Below, one piece after another: positions 1 to 11,429 of a stretch of DNA of 64,000 nucleotides (its first letter is position 1; every line of letters starts with the position of its first letter). The stretch is from the NCBI GenBank assembly GCA_034769895.1, contig CM068372.1:383799910-383863909 (forward strand), read 5' to 3'. A program made the translations under genes and the position numbers. Source of the DNA: Magicicada septendecula. Its lineage: Eukaryota > Arthropoda > Insecta > Hemiptera > Cicadidae. The notes beneath the pieces were generated by a model. It ran no database searches, was not told where the DNA came from, and was given only the letters and a program-made list of their open reading frames with translations.

Positions 1-377
1 ATCAATCAAATCGTATCACAGATTTTTATTCCCTTTCGTATCATTTTATTGAAGGTTTTTTACACTTTATTTATTGATATTAGACACTATTATTTCTTTC
101 AGAATTACTTGGTTTAATTCTAAATTCTGTTTCCTTTATTTATCTCATTATGATCCTTTATAAATATGGTAAATATATTGTATTATTACCATAAATATGG
201 TATTAATTCTCTTCTTTTTATTTCACCATAGTTTTTTCTAATAATTGGTTTGTAAGTTTTTCTTACATTGTTCTGAATTTTTATTAATTCATAAATTCTT
301 TTTATATTCTGTCCAAAATGATTCTTTCAAATAAATGGTTAGTAAGGTGTGCTTACTTTATTTTAGAATTTAGACGG
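1..377 (-). repeat. 3' non-coding region of element B with GTAAG-N5-CTTAC motifs
   Basis: This AT-rich stretch lies 3' of integrase and has no gene. It contains two perfect short inverted repeats, GTAAG-ttttt-CTTAC at 252-266 and GTAAG-gtgtg-CTTAC at 342-356, about 90 bp apart. The same motif at similar spacing lies 3' of integrase in the two other Gypsy copies of this window. The 3' LTR is presumably left of position 1. Confidence 0.6.
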
Positions 378-1427
378 TTATTCATGATATTTCTTCATGG
401 ATGCCTGGTTATAGACACCCTTAATTTTACTGGAACCCATCTCCTTAATTTCGTAAGTGTTATTATTATTGTTTTTGGAGATTATATATGGTCCAGTGTA
501 TAAAAGCAATAATTTCTTAGTTATCCCTTCTAGTGAACTGGGTAACTCTCTATTTTTCAATAAAACCTTCTCTCCAATGGTATAGGTAATTATCTTACCC
601 ATCCCTTTCTTATATTTAATCCGCCGTTTCTCCTGGTCTTCGGCCACCTTATTATAAAATTGAATTTTATTAAAAATATATTTATTTTCTTTCGGGAACT
701 CCAATATTTCCTCGATCTCCCTTGGGGGTTGTCTTTCGTACATGGCGGAGTATGGGGTAATTCCTATGGCTGGGTGGTATGCCAGGTTGAGGAATTCTTC
801 TGTGGCCTCTAGATATTCTTGCCACCTCCTCTGTTGATCGTGGCAATACGTCCGTAATATGCGCCCCACCTCTCGCAATACTCGTTCTGCCGGGTTACTG
901 CTCGGGTGGTATACCGATGTTTTATAGGTATGAACCCCCATCGCCAGTAGTGTAGCCCGCCATTTTTTCCCCTTGAACTGGGTTCCGTGATCGGTGATGA
1001 TCGAAACTGGTTTTCCGACGTCTGGGAAGTACTGGTTGGTTAAGATGTCGAGAATTTTATTTGTAGTCGCCCGATTCGCTGGGTATAGCTTGATGAACTT
1101 TGTAAAATGGTCCATCACGATGACTAGATATCTGTATCTGTGACGGCCCCCACTGCGGGGAAATGGCCCGCAGATGTCCAGGAATACTTTTTCTAGCTTC
1201 GCTTGAGAGGTTATCGGAATCATTTGCCCTTCCTTTTTCTCGTTATTGGACTTCACGAGTTGGCAAATGCGGCAACTCTTTATGTACTTTCGTACCTTCC
1301 GATTAATATCCTTTATGTGGCAGCTCTCTTCCAGGGCCTTTATCACCTTTAAGGCGCCCATATGCCCATATCGAATATGATAGTTAGTCACTATCTCCTT
1401 TTCGATATGGGTTGGAATAACAACTTT
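378..1427 (-). pseudogene. Integrase domain of Gypsy element B
   Basis: This is the C-terminal part of pol, the integrase that inserts the cDNA into the host chromosome. From N to C it shows an HHCC zinc-binding module (H in YGHMG, then C..C in CRICQ), the catalytic D,D,E core (D in FLDICGPFP, D in ITDHGTQF, E in SNPAERVLREVG) and a GPY motif (YTGPYI) near the end. The last residues match the ends of the two sister copies, so the stop at 378 looks native. It is in the same frame as the RNase H part upstream, but a stop at 1428-1430 replaces a Trp found in the element at 14164-29022. It is therefore cut off from pol. Confidence 0.9.
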
Positions 1428-2309
1428 TTATTCTTCTTTATATAAAGATGGTTGTAAAAACAGTATCCCGTTGTGGATTTTATAATATCGGGCGATAGTC
1501 TCGTCCCCTGCTTCCAATCTTGTTTTAATGGATTGTAACTTCGGGTCTGCTTGTTGGTGTGTGCTCAGGTGTTCCAATATTGATTGTAGATCGGCGCTGT
1601 TGCTCAGAATGTGGTATACCTTAAGTATACTTTCCTTTTCCCCCTCGAACGTCTGTTTATTAATGTCTATCCTAGACAACACGTCCGCGACGACATTCTT
1701 CTTTCCGGGGATGTACTCCCACTTAAGGTCATACTCTTGCAGCAATAGTATCCACCGTGTCAACCTTCCGTGACTTAGCTTACATCTCCTTAAGAACGAT
1801 ATTGACTTATGCTCGGTCCGGACGGTAATGGAGTAACCAAGGATGTAAGTGCGGAATTTTCCACACGCGAACACTACACTTAACAATTCCTTTTCCGTGA
1901 CGTGATAATTCTTCTCGCACTGATTTAATGCTCTACTGGCAAAGCAGATCACGAGATGTTCGCCCTCCTCATCCTCCTGATACAAGGTTGTGCCGAGGCT
2001 GATGTCGCTGGCATCGCAATTCAGATAAAACGGTTTGCTGAAATCCGGATGGCGAAGTATTATAGCTTCCAGGAATTTCTGTTTATTTAATGATAATGTA
2101 TTATTCTGTTCTGTACCCCATATCCACTTATTTTTGGATGACAGTTGCGGGTGAAATCTGGCGGTCAATTCAGAGTACTTTTCCTGGAACTTGCGGTAGT
2201 AATTACAGAGTCCCAGGAATGACTGTAATTGCCTTCGATTCTTAGGTGTGGGGAAGTTTTGAATCGCTTCTACTTTTTCAGCCGACGGTGAGATTCCCTG
2301 GTCATTCAA
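1428..2309 (-). pseudogene. RT thumb and RNase H domain of Gypsy element B
   Basis: Continuation of pol after a frameshift. The first part carries the RT C-terminal signature SAEKVEAIQNFPTPKN...FLGLCNYYRKF, followed by an RNase H domain that degrades the RNA strand during cDNA synthesis: D in NCDASD, E in TEKELLSV, D/H region around RTEHKS (DH in the sister copy, EH here) and VVADVLSRI. A one-base deletion near 2310-2320 separates it from the upstream RT, and a premature stop at 1428 separates it from integrase. In the sister copies the same stretch is continuous with RT, so this is decay and not an alternative gene layout. Confidence 0.88.
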
Positions 2310-3787
2310 TATAAACCCAAGAATTGAATTTCCTTGGCGATAAAGTGAGATTTCGCTAATTTTAGCGTGATGTTATTCGCCGCTAATTTCTTTAGTACGT
2401 GTTCCACACGGTAGCAGTGTTCCTCCCAAGTTTCTGAGTACACTAGCAAGTCATCAACGTACACGGTGGTGAACTGTAGTGCTTCTTGGCCAAGTATCTG
2501 GTCCATGCAGTGTACAAAGACTGCGACTGAATTTACCAGTCCGAAAGGCAACCTTTTAAAATGGTAGTTCTGCCCTTCGAATATAAAGGCCAGATACTGG
2601 CGACTCTGTGGATGTAATTCCACCTGCCAGTACCCGCACACCGTATCCCAGGTACTAAAGTACTTGGTACCGTGGAACCGTTTCAAAATCTCTTCGATCT
2701 CACCGGGCGAAGTCCTGTCATTAATAATCATTTTATTAATCTCCCGCGCATCTAGGCACAAACGGACCTGTCCGTTTTTCTTAGGAATAGCCACGATAGG
2801 ACTTGTGTATGGGGATTGGCTACTCTCTATTATGTCACGGTTAATCATCTGTTTTATTTCAGCTCTTACTGCTTCCTTTCGTGATTGCGCGATGGGGTAA
2901 GACTTCCGGTTAAAGTCCACTGTGTCTCGGAACTGTAGAGTACACTGGAAGTTTTTTACTTTACCGGGCTCGTCAGAAAAGACTGATTTATATTTTTCAT
3001 ATATTTCAATTAATTTATTCGCTTGGTATTGTTTTAATTTTTCTCCGGTTATACCGCTCCGGAAATCCCTGATCTCCTGGATTTTTTGTGACCATAAATC
3101 TTCATTGGAGTTATCGTCTACTTTTTGTTCAATAATAGATGTGGGATGTATATAGTTAATCTTACGAATTTGTTGGTGGATACTATCAGGAATTACTTGG
3201 TCACTACCAACCAAGTTAGCCGTCCAAGTGTGTCCGTTGGTAAATAGAGACAATTTCTCGGTTCGCAAATCAATTATGGCGGAATTCCACCTGAGCACAT
3301 CACACCCGACCAATATATTAAACGGCAGCCCGCTCGCCACCAAGAATTCCATTTCTATTGCTATACGGCAGCTCATCACACTGGCGGAGACTTGCCTTCG
3401 TATTGTTTTATTTTGTCGGCCGGTTGCACCTAACAAAATAATATTGTTTAATGGCAACGTCGGTAAAGTTCTTCCGCACTCTCTCTGTATTCTCTCCAAC
3501 ACAGTCGTACTTATAATGGATACGTTGGAACGAGTATCGATCATCAAATTAGCGGGGATTCCTTCTACCTCCGCATTTACATGTAAGATTTCATTATTAT
3601 TGTTATTGGTGGGACTATGGTCGTCCTCTTCCAATAATTCATGTCGGATGTTCTTGAGGTAGTTACACCCTATTATCGTGATACGATTATTATTATATGT
3701 TTTATTCAACTCATTATTATTATAATACCCAGTGTTTAGGAGCAGTAACGGGTTCTGGCGATTTATTACTGCCTTCGCCCGTTTAAA
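2306..3787 (-). pseudogene. Protease and reverse transcriptase of Gypsy element B
   Basis: First part of pol, read in the -1 frame relative to gag. It begins inside the gag end through the slippery site at 3781-3787. An aspartic protease lies near residues 45-160; its active site reads DTR where DTG is expected, so it is probably inactive. RT follows, with SPYTSPIVAIPKK, the RLCLDAREIN region, LPFGLVNS and the catalytic YVDDLLV box. The frame ends at 2306 after QFLG because of a one-base deletion; homology continues at once in the next frame (1428-2309). No tether or chromodomain was recognised. Confidence 0.9.
3742..3787 (-). promoter_or_regulatory. Probable -1 ribosomal frameshift signal at gag/pol junction (element B)
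   Basis: In the gag frame the minus strand reads CCT TTA AAC, which contains the slippery heptamer T TTA AAC (3781-3787). An 8-nt spacer follows, then GCAGTAA (3766-3772), a 17-nt loop and the perfect complement TTACTGC (3742-3748). The gag stop lies inside the first stem arm. Pol is open in the -1 frame from here. The element at 14164-29022 has the same heptamer, spacer length, stem and loop length with a different loop sequence. Confidence 0.8.
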
Positions 3788-6054
3788 GGCTCGACATCAT
3801 TGTTCCGTTGTGTCGTACTTGTGGAAGCATCATTTGGGATGCTTAGAGTGGGCCCCTGGCGCTCTGTTCTGTGATCTTCCGGTCGTTCGTTGTTGGTCGT
3901 CCGTTCAGTATCGTCCAAACTGGTACTCCGTCTCGCAGGATAGTACCTTGGTTGGTCCCGTTCTCGGCTCCTCCGCCTATCTTCATACTCATGATAGCTG
4001 CCTCTTCTCTGGTTGTAATACCTCCGTTGGCGACCATCTTCCGCTCGAATGAAGTTCACACGTGGTCGGGAAAACCTATTATTACTGGGATTACCATTTG
4101 GTGGACTTCCGCGATTATTATTATTATGGTAACGATTGTTACCATAATTGGGGCTTCTCTGACTATTAGGGTTTGGAGGGTATGGATTTCGGTTACCCTG
4201 ATAACCATTATTGGGTCGATTCGGGTTCGTATGATTAGGAACCATATTATTATTATTATTATTAATATTCGTGTTATCAAAATTGTTGTTCTGTGGGTAT
4301 GACCGGCCTCCCTGGTATCCCGTGTTGGTGTTGGTCGTATCCAGGTTGTTGTTTGGATACGTCCTAGGTTCGGGCCGATCGTTTCTTTTCCGGCTTTGTC
4401 GGTAGTACTCCTCGTTCTCGTAATTCTCGAGGAGTTCGGTCATTGCCTGAATTGTTTTAATTTGGATGGCTCTCCTCGCTCGAATTACTTCCTCGTCATA
4501 ATGGTACGATAGTTTATTGATCAGGCATTCCTCAGGTATGGCCGGTTGTAAATGTTTGGCCATATATACCTTGCCGAGGAAATATGCCGTCATAGAACTA
4601 CCGGCTTGCTGTTTGTAATGGCCGTGGCATATGTTGTCCCGTATTAGGTTTTGTGTCGTTTCCGACCAATACTTAGCCTTGAAGAGGCTTTTAAATTGTT
4701 GGTAGCTCTCGATGTCGCTTCGGTTGGCCAACCGAACATTGGTTTACCAATGGTCGTTCACCTCCCGAAAAGACTCGTCTAGGAGTTCCCGGTTCTGGAC
4801 CCATCGGTTACCTCTATGCTTGTCTAGGTATTCTTCTATGCGGGCCAAGAACTCCATTGGCTTTCGCTTATATTGCCTAAAGTTAAGCCATTCCCGATTT
4901 TCAGACATGGGGAAATTATTGTAGCCAGTTGGTCGGTTTCTTATTATTTCTATTTCCTCCTGACTCTGTCGCACTTGTCTCGTGATGTTAGTCATAGCGG
5001 CTTCCATGCCGTCGCATCTTTCGGTGACATGTGTTCGCACTTTATTTATTTCTTCCTGTGCAAAATTTTTGTTTTCCTCCAGTTTAGTCTTCTGGTGTTC
5101 CTTGACTTGGGTAATTTCTTTATTTATTACCTCCCTGACTTCCAGTACTTCACTTTCCGTCTGACGACATCTTTCGTCCACTTCCCTGATCTGCTGGTTT
5201 ACCACAACTACTTCCTGTTCCAACTTTTTGACGATGGATTTCTTAGTGTCTGTTATCTTTCTATTCAACTCTTCCTTCGCTAACTCGATCCTCTCGTCTA
5301 ACTTGTTCATGTTCTCCTGGTTGACTTCCCTTAGTTCTTCTCTCAGTAGTTGGTTATCCTCTCTCAATTCTTCCAACCTTTCCCACATCGTCTCTTGCAT
5401 TTTCTTGTAATTTTCTCTTAATTCTTCTTTTAATTGTTGGTTGTCACTTTCTATTTTCTTACTGGTTTCTTCCATTTTCTCTTCCAAATTCTTATTCAAA
5501 TTCTTACTGGTTTCTTCAATCCTCTTGTTGGTATTTTCTATCTTACGGCCCAATTCTTCCTTTGTGGATCGGTTGTCTTCCTTCAAATCTTCTAATTTTT
5601 CATTTAAGGAGTTGTTGTCTTACTTCAAATCTTCTAATTTTTCATTTAAGGAGTTGTTGTCTTCCTTCAAATCTTCCATCTTCTTATTTAAGGATTGGCT
5701 GTCCTTTTTCCTTTCCTTGTTGTTTTCCTCCATTTTGGATTCTATGTTTTTATTTACTCCTTCCATTTTCTTTTCCATCTTCTTACTCAAAGATTGGTTG
5801 TCCTCCTTCAGATCTTCCATCTTCTTATTCTGTTCTTTCATTGTCTCCATCATCTGCCTGAACATTTCTTGTGTTGTCATGTTCTCTGTTTGTGATGGTT
5901 TTTCAGGTTGTTCCTCTGGTGGTGCGGGTTGTTTCGGTTCCACCGGGTTTAGTAACACTTCCAGATCCTCCACGGGTGTTGCCTCCTTATCCCCCATGTC
6001 AACTTCCTTTTCGGCCTCTGCCGCCCTCTTCTTAGAAGTAGCTCGTCTTTGCAT
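3766..6054 (-). pseudogene. Gag polyprotein of Gypsy element B (two stops)
   Basis: Structural protein that would form the virus-like particle. The start is the ATG at 6054, whose first residues (MQRRATSKKRAAE) match the gag start of the sister copy. A long Glu/Lys/Asn-rich coiled coil covers roughly residues 50-340. A capsid-like section follows (REWLNFRQYKRKPMEFLARIEEYL), then an Asn/Gly-rich and Arg-rich tail with no CCHC zinc knuckle. One frame is kept throughout, but it is interrupted by a Glu-to-stop change at 5620-5622, inside the second copy of a 42-bp tandem duplication (5581-5664). A second stop at 4744-4746 comes with a small insertion that creates an 18-bp palindrome. The stop at 3766 is native. 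Confidence 0.85.
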
Positions 6055-6099
6055 TTTTCTTCTGTTTCTATTATATAACCGCTGCCAGGCTTAAATTAT

Positions 6100-6129
6100 T
6101 AAGCCCTCTAGTTGGACGCCAATTTGTAA
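6100..6129 (-). other. Primer binding site and LTR remnant of element B
   Basis: The minus strand reads TTACA, two bases, then TTGGCGTCCAACTAGAGGGC. TGGCG plus a CCAAC core is the pattern of a tRNA primer binding site next to a 5' LTR, and the TTACA matches the LTR end of the sister element. Only these few LTR bases remain. Confidence 0.6.
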
Positions 6130-6130
6130 C

Positions 6131-6782
6131 CAAACCTGTATACTGTATGATGGAAGGAACTATCAGTTCAAGAGACTACCATTTGGACTGATAAATTCGG
6201 TCGCTGTATTTGTCAAATGCATGGACCAAATATTGGGACAAGATGCACTGAATTTTACCACAGTATACGTAGATGACCTGCTGATAACATAATCAAATTG
6301 GAATGAACACTCTGCTAGAGTGGAACTAGTATTAAAAAAATTGTCAGATAACAACATAACCCTCAAGCTGGACAAGTCGAAATTTATAGCTCGCAAGGTA
6401 CAATTTTTAGGATTTAATTTAACGGAGGAAGGCATATCTCCATCATCAGAAAAAGTTGAAGCTATACAACGCTTTCCAACACCTAAAAACAAAAAACAGC
6501 TGCAATATTTCCTTGGAATCTGCAATTATTATAGGAAATTCCAAGATAATTATTCTAATCTAAACGCTAAATTCAAAAAACAATTATCGACTAAAGATAA
6601 ATGGACATGGGGATCCGAACAAAATGAGGTATTCAATCAGATAAAAGAAAAGTTTTTAAATACAGTTATACTACATCATCCAGATTTCAAAAAACCATTC
6701 TTCATGAACTGTGATGCGAGTGACGTTAGTTTAGGTGCTGTTTTATACCAGGAAGATGAGAAGGGACAACATATGGTTATAA
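6131..6782 (+). pseudogene. RT and RNase H fragment of Gypsy element C
   Basis: The reading starts inside RT (GRNYQFKRLPFGLINS), passes the catalytic YVDDLL box, an in-frame stop at 6290-6292, the SSEKVEAIQRFPTPKN signature and enters RNase H (NCDASDVSLG). It ends at GQHMVI because of the Penelope insertion at 6783. The next residues of the same protein (SFASR) follow on the far side at 13347. The protein matches both sister elements closely, so it is the same family in a different copy. Confidence 0.88.
6772..6782 (+). repeat. Left target-site duplication of the Penelope composite
   Basis: TATGGTTATAA here is repeated at 13336-13346. Removing one copy with everything between restores the RNase H reading frame of element C, which shows that the segment inserted as a unit or grew inside one insertion. 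Confidence 0.85.
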
Positions 6783-6821
6783 AATGCATATTGTTCTTGG
6801 TATCCAAGTCACGTATGAATA

Positions 6822-8172
6822 GTAAATTATAGATAAATAAATCACCTTATATCCGTCGTGTGACTTCGTTACGTCGATTAAAATGACGCGTTTCGGAACA
6901 TCTGCTCCACCATCAGATTAAATCGCTCTATTGAGGTCGTTAAATAGTTAAAATCACATATTAAAATAATTGCCCACTATGTAATTCACTGGCTTCCTAA
7001 TGGTGCGCACCACGACGAAGCCGATCGGACACTGAATTATTATCTGAGTGATTACGCCTAAGCAGGTTCAACGCTGTATCGTATAGCGGGTTGGATATAA
7101 AATTTAAGTGGTCATTCAATATGAAGTCTCGGCTGTTTATGTTATTATATGCTTTGTATATTTCGAACTCTTCTATTGCGTCCATGTAACGGCCTTTGTT
7201 GCACACATGTAGGGGTATTAAATTAGATTTAAAATCAGTATAATTATGATTGTGTAAGATTAAGTGGCGGGCAAAGTTGGACTTGATATTATTTAACAAA
7301 GTGAGATTATTTAGGTGACTTTTGGTGTGTGCTCTTTAAATCGTTTGAGGAAACCTCTTCCCGTTTGACCAATATAAAAACTGTTGCAGTCGTTACATGA
7401 TAATTTATATATGCCGGATTTCTTTTCTAAAGGTATGGGTTTTCTATGACGTAGTATTTTTAATAGACTATTATTTGTTTTGGAGGTAGCGGTAATATTC
7501 AATTTATTAAATGTGGAGGTTAGAATCTTTGGCATTATATTTGTGTATGCGGTAGAAATAAATGTTATTTTTGTATCCTTATCTACTGGGGGCTTGGATT
7601 TTCGAATTTTGTTTCTTGATGAGATTATCAATTAACGTGTTTTTGTAAACATTAGCTAAAGCTATATGTTTAATGGTATTCAACTCCTCACGGTAATCAT
7701 CATCACTGAGAGGCACTGCCAACAATCTGCGGATAAAGTAATTATAAGCTGCCAACTTTTGCGAAAATGGATGATAAGGGTCAGCATGTATTGTCACATC
7801 AGCAAAGTTTCAATTGGTTGCTTTCAATAACTAATTTTTCATTCAGGATGATGGATTGGCCATGGGTTCACCTCTCTCTGGTCTACTGGCTGACGTTTAC
7901 TTGAATGTTTATGAAAACTCTCATTTGCTCTCTCATAACAAATACAAAAATGATATAATATTTTATGCACGTTATGTCGACGATACCTTTCTAATTTTCA
8001 ATGGTACTGTACGACAGATCGAATACCTAAAACATTATATGAATAGTATTAATAAAAACATTCAATTCACGTTGGAAACTGAAGTGGATAATAAATTGAA
8101 TTTTTTAGATTTGTCTGTCATTAAACACATAAATAAATTGAAATTTAATATTTATAGAAAACCGACTATCAT
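6822..8172 (-). pseudogene. PLE-1 left copy: RT plus GIY-YIG, with 5' inversion
   Basis: From 7803 down to 6997 the minus strand encodes the end of the Penelope RT and the GIY-YIG endonuclease (GIYKLSCNDCNSFYIGQTGRG at about 7330-7420), with a frameshift at about 7610 and a stop at 7311. The upstream RT core (MGSPLSGLLADVY, YARYVDDTFLIF) lies inverted, on the plus strand at 7812-8172. The two breakpoints are adjacent in the uninverted right copy (around 12356), so no sequence was lost. This is the pattern of a 5' inversion during target-primed reverse transcription. Confidence 0.8.
6873..6928 (-). ncRNA. Hammerhead-ribozyme-like motif, PLE-1 left arm
   Basis: The minus strand has CTGATGG, a hairpin GGA...TTCC, then GAAAC-GCG-TC. 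The flanks CGATTTAAT and ATTTTAATCG can pair as stem I with a small internal loop. ACGCGT forms the minimal stem III typical of Penelope hammerheads, with GTC as the cleavage triplet. The conserved A after CTGATG is G here, so activity is doubtful. Confidence 0.55.
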
Positions 8173-8420
8173 GTCTTCCTTCTGCTTCCTAAAATTGTCA
8201 TTAGTTTCTTCCTTGTTTCTGTCTAATTTTTCGTTTATTTGTTTTATTAATCTTTCATTCATTTGTTCTATAAAATTCATCAAATTTGGATCTCCTCTAG
8301 TTTCCTCCCTGTCCACCGCCGTTTCCACATCTTCGACCGACGTTACTTCCTTTTCTTCCACTCTAACTTCTTTTTCGGCCTCCTTTGTCCGTTTCAGTGA
8401 TGTCGCCCTCTTATGCATCT
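8173..8420 (-). pseudogene. Gag N-terminus of a third Gypsy copy (D)
   Basis: The minus strand starts with an ATG at 8420 and encodes MHKRATSLKRTKEAEKEV, clearly related to the gag starts of elements A and B (MQRRATSKKRAAE...). A Glu/Lys-rich stretch follows until the frame runs into Penelope sequence near 8172. About 82 codons remain. Upstream lie a PBS and an LTR in the expected order. Confidence 0.7.
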
Positions 8421-8470
8421 TGTTATACTTTTCGTGCTTCCCGCTAGAATGTCGTACTTCCTTCTCTTCT

Positions 8471-8496
8471 AGCCTCACTAGTTGGTCCGCCAATTC
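8471..8496 (-). other. Primer binding site of Gypsy copy D
   Basis: The minus strand reads TTGGCGGACCAACTAGTGAG directly after the presumed LTR end (TTATA at 8497-8501, TTACA in the sister elements). The layout LTR-PBS-gag matches A and B. Confidence 0.55.
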
Positions 8497-11421
8497 TATA
8501 ACGACCACCTTTTACGTCGTATTCGTTTTAATTGTAAACGTGTAAGAGTGTAATGTGTACTCTCAAGTCTTACCAAGTCGTCGTCGCTCTGAAACGTACC
8601 TCACGCAGACTGCGTCCGTCGCGAACGTACGAATAACCAGTACCGAAGTCCTTACCTGTCCTATTTTGTATTTTTTAATTCCCGAAAGGCGCCAAATTGT
8701 TTTTCATAAAACAATTAAAAGTTTCACAGTTAGATTGTCTCCTGTACTGTGAAGAATAATTCGAATTACCTCGCTGACTGGCGGGAACTCGACTTTCGCT
8801 TGTTTTCTGGACGTGTTGCCAACATAAAATTTGAGCAAAGAATTCTATTCTCCGCTAAAGTACATAACATACATGATACAATTTAAATAAATACAGGACA
8901 GCTAGTAAAGATTTGTACTGATTTATTTGATTCGAAAATTCATTAATTTTTGATAATTGTCGTACAACAAATGTTATTATAATAAAAGTTAGCCTCGGCA
9001 ATAAATTAATTTTTACTCAGCAGAGAGCAGGGTGGCAGCGCTTCAGTCGTCAGATGCCGTAATGGCTTTCATGTTTACTTATTTATAAAAGTTAAATTGC
9101 CAATGAGTTCTTTTAAGTACGAAAAAGGTTTAAAACAAGATGTCAAATAAAGTACACCACCTTACAATTGTGGTACTTAAATACTAAAAAGGTTTACATG
9201 AAAATTCAACTCTATTGTGTTAAAAGTGTGTGTCAGTTTTATCGGTTTCAAACACTGGTTATTTTACATTTACATACAGTGTTATTAAATATGATTCATT
9301 AATCCTTGAAGGAAATTGGTGTTCAAAGTTCAGAGTGAGAGTTATATATTGTGAAAAAAGTTAATCAGTTTGGTTCGTAATTATTTATAATTTATTTCAT
9401 ACTTAACAAAACCATGTTGTTCGTGTTATTGATCATCAAGGTGTCTTCACTATTGAGTTATTACTTTCGTTTATTTTCTAAGGGATGCCGTCTACTTCTG
9501 GCGTCTGTTTCTTTTTACATCAAGTTTTTATTTAAATTTTAGTTTTAATATTCGTTTATTGTCCCTCCTTGTGTTACTGGAACTGTTGTTTACTTCTCGT
9601 CTTCAATTTACTTTCATTACAGTTTGATTTTCTTCGTTATTTGTCTTTAAAATGGTCCGCATCAATATAGCGTCTATACCTCTGGATAGTTAATAATGGA
9701 ACTTTTGTTACATAACGGTCAAAATTATAATAACGTTCTGTAGTCATGGTAACCAGCTTGACTCTGATTGGTTAAGTATATTTGAAACTATTGTTATAAA
9801 TCCTGGTTTTCTGTACAAAATGAATAAATATTTTATAATGACTATATTTCCTCGGGGATACTTCCAATGCTTGAAATATTAACATAGATATTCCTATTTT
9901 CTTTCAAAGATCAATTTGACATCTCACAAGGCTGGTCTAGGCCATGTATTAATGTTTTTGTACAAAATTGATAATACTATTTTAATACATATTTTACTTA
10001 TTTATACTGTTTATCACAATTCTGACATGTTATTCTTGTTAGTTAATTGTAATTACATAATTTACTTGGTCTTATTATCCAAATACAATATTCAATTGTT
10101 TACAATTGGTTTTCTGAACTTAGACAGCTATGTCATTTATAGGCCTAAACTGTAACATCTTAGAATTTCTTATTTTGTTCTATTTGAACATTATTTATTA
10201 AGTACATGTGGTTTGCTTATTTTCATTTCGTGCTTATTGTCTTTTGAATTATTTTGGAACTGTTTTACAATCTATTGATGTTATTATACTTTTACAAAAT
10301 TATTTCTTAGCTGATATTTTGCTTTCTATTTATATTATATTTATTAATTTGTTGTTTGTTAATTTTTATGTCATTACTAGTTTTATTCCTACTCCCATTT
10401 CTCACACACCTCTTTAACACTTAAATCTATTAACAAAGCATAACATATAAATAACTTAATGGTCTGTATATGGTTCAGCCATGTTTCTTCTCATTAAATA
10501 TAACTATTACATTGTATGTCATTACTTAAATTGTTCATACTATTCATCTCTTTATACTTTCCTTACTTACATATAAAACCCAAACATATTACTGTAAAAT
10601 TCTGCCTTCTGGGTTTACACACCTTTAAACATTAAACAAACAAATTAACTTTCATTTAATTAAGTAACATAACAATTTTGGTGAGTATTGAATCAACACC
10701 GTCTATTCGATAAATATAATCATTCTAATGATTCTTTTACTGACATAATATGTTTTTCTATTCCTTACACCCACAATTACTCTGTTTCTTACAGTCTAAC
10801 ACAATTAACTTATTTTCTTATTTACCATTTGGTTATGGTTTTGGTTTGTTACACTTGGTCACTATTCTTTTTCTTAATATTATAATTTGTTTATTTTAAT
10901 ATTATCACCACTTCACTGTTTATTGCTATCACTCCCTACCTATCTCTCACTCTTGGTTTCAATGACCTTTTAGATATACATTTATAACTATTCTTTAACA
11001 TTTTGTGCCTTACTTTCTTATTATTATAAGGTTCTTAACAACATACTTTATTTAATAATAATTGTCTTACTTATTTTTTATGGCTAGTGTACTTTCTTTA
11101 TTATTGTTTTATTCATTGTTAATTATATATTTTCTTAACTCATTGGTGTCTCTTATCGTTGATTTGTCTTCTTAATTTCAGTATATCCTTTCTCATCTTT
11201 TTTGTCTTTATCTGGCCAATCTCTGGGGTTGGGTCAAAGTCATTTGTTTGTCAGTCTAGTCTATTCTTTTAGTGATTACTCTTGTTTACAATTCTTCTTT
11301 CTTCTTTCTTAACTTCATTTTATATTTTTTCTTCATTATTATTCATTAAATTATATGACGTTTAGCATTTATATAATGCTTATGGATACCCTATATGATA
11401 TGATTTCTGCAATGTTATAAT
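8497..11421 (-). repeat. LTR of Gypsy copy D (5' LTR, start lost)
   Basis: This 2.9-kb AT-rich stretch has no gene. It lies directly upstream of PBS and gag D, so it should be that copy's 5' LTR read on the minus strand. Its outer part (about 10189-11421) is repeated in the opposite orientation at about 37148-38396, in the 3' part of element C, which supports an LTR and suggests that C and D belong to one subfamily. The LTR start is missing where Penelope sequence begins near 11430. Confidence 0.6.
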
Positions 11422-11429
11422 ATATATAT

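Larger units (their letters stand above)
1..6130 (-). mobile_element. Gypsy-type LTR retrotransposon B (internal region; 3' LTR off the window)
   Basis: On the minus strand the order is PBS, gag, protease-RT, RNase H, integrase, then a short 3' non-coding region that runs off the left edge. Order and motifs are those of Ty3/Gypsy (Metaviridae) elements. Proteins are close relatives of those in the elements at 14164-29022 and 6131-38396. The copy is dead: stops in gag, a DTG to DTR change in protease, a frameshift in RT and a stop before integrase. The 5' LTR expected at the right-hand end is missing apart from about 5 bp (TTACA on the minus strand, 6125-6129). The base after 6130 is already coding sequence of another Gypsy element, so B sits in, or is fused to, that older copy. 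Confidence 0.9.

Noticed and set aside
3871-4302. 143-codon Ile-rich plus-strand frame (and the similar 19552-20034 minus frame)
   Set aside because: Antisense of the Asn codons (AAT/AAC to ATT/GTT) in gag; membrane-like appearance is an artefact.
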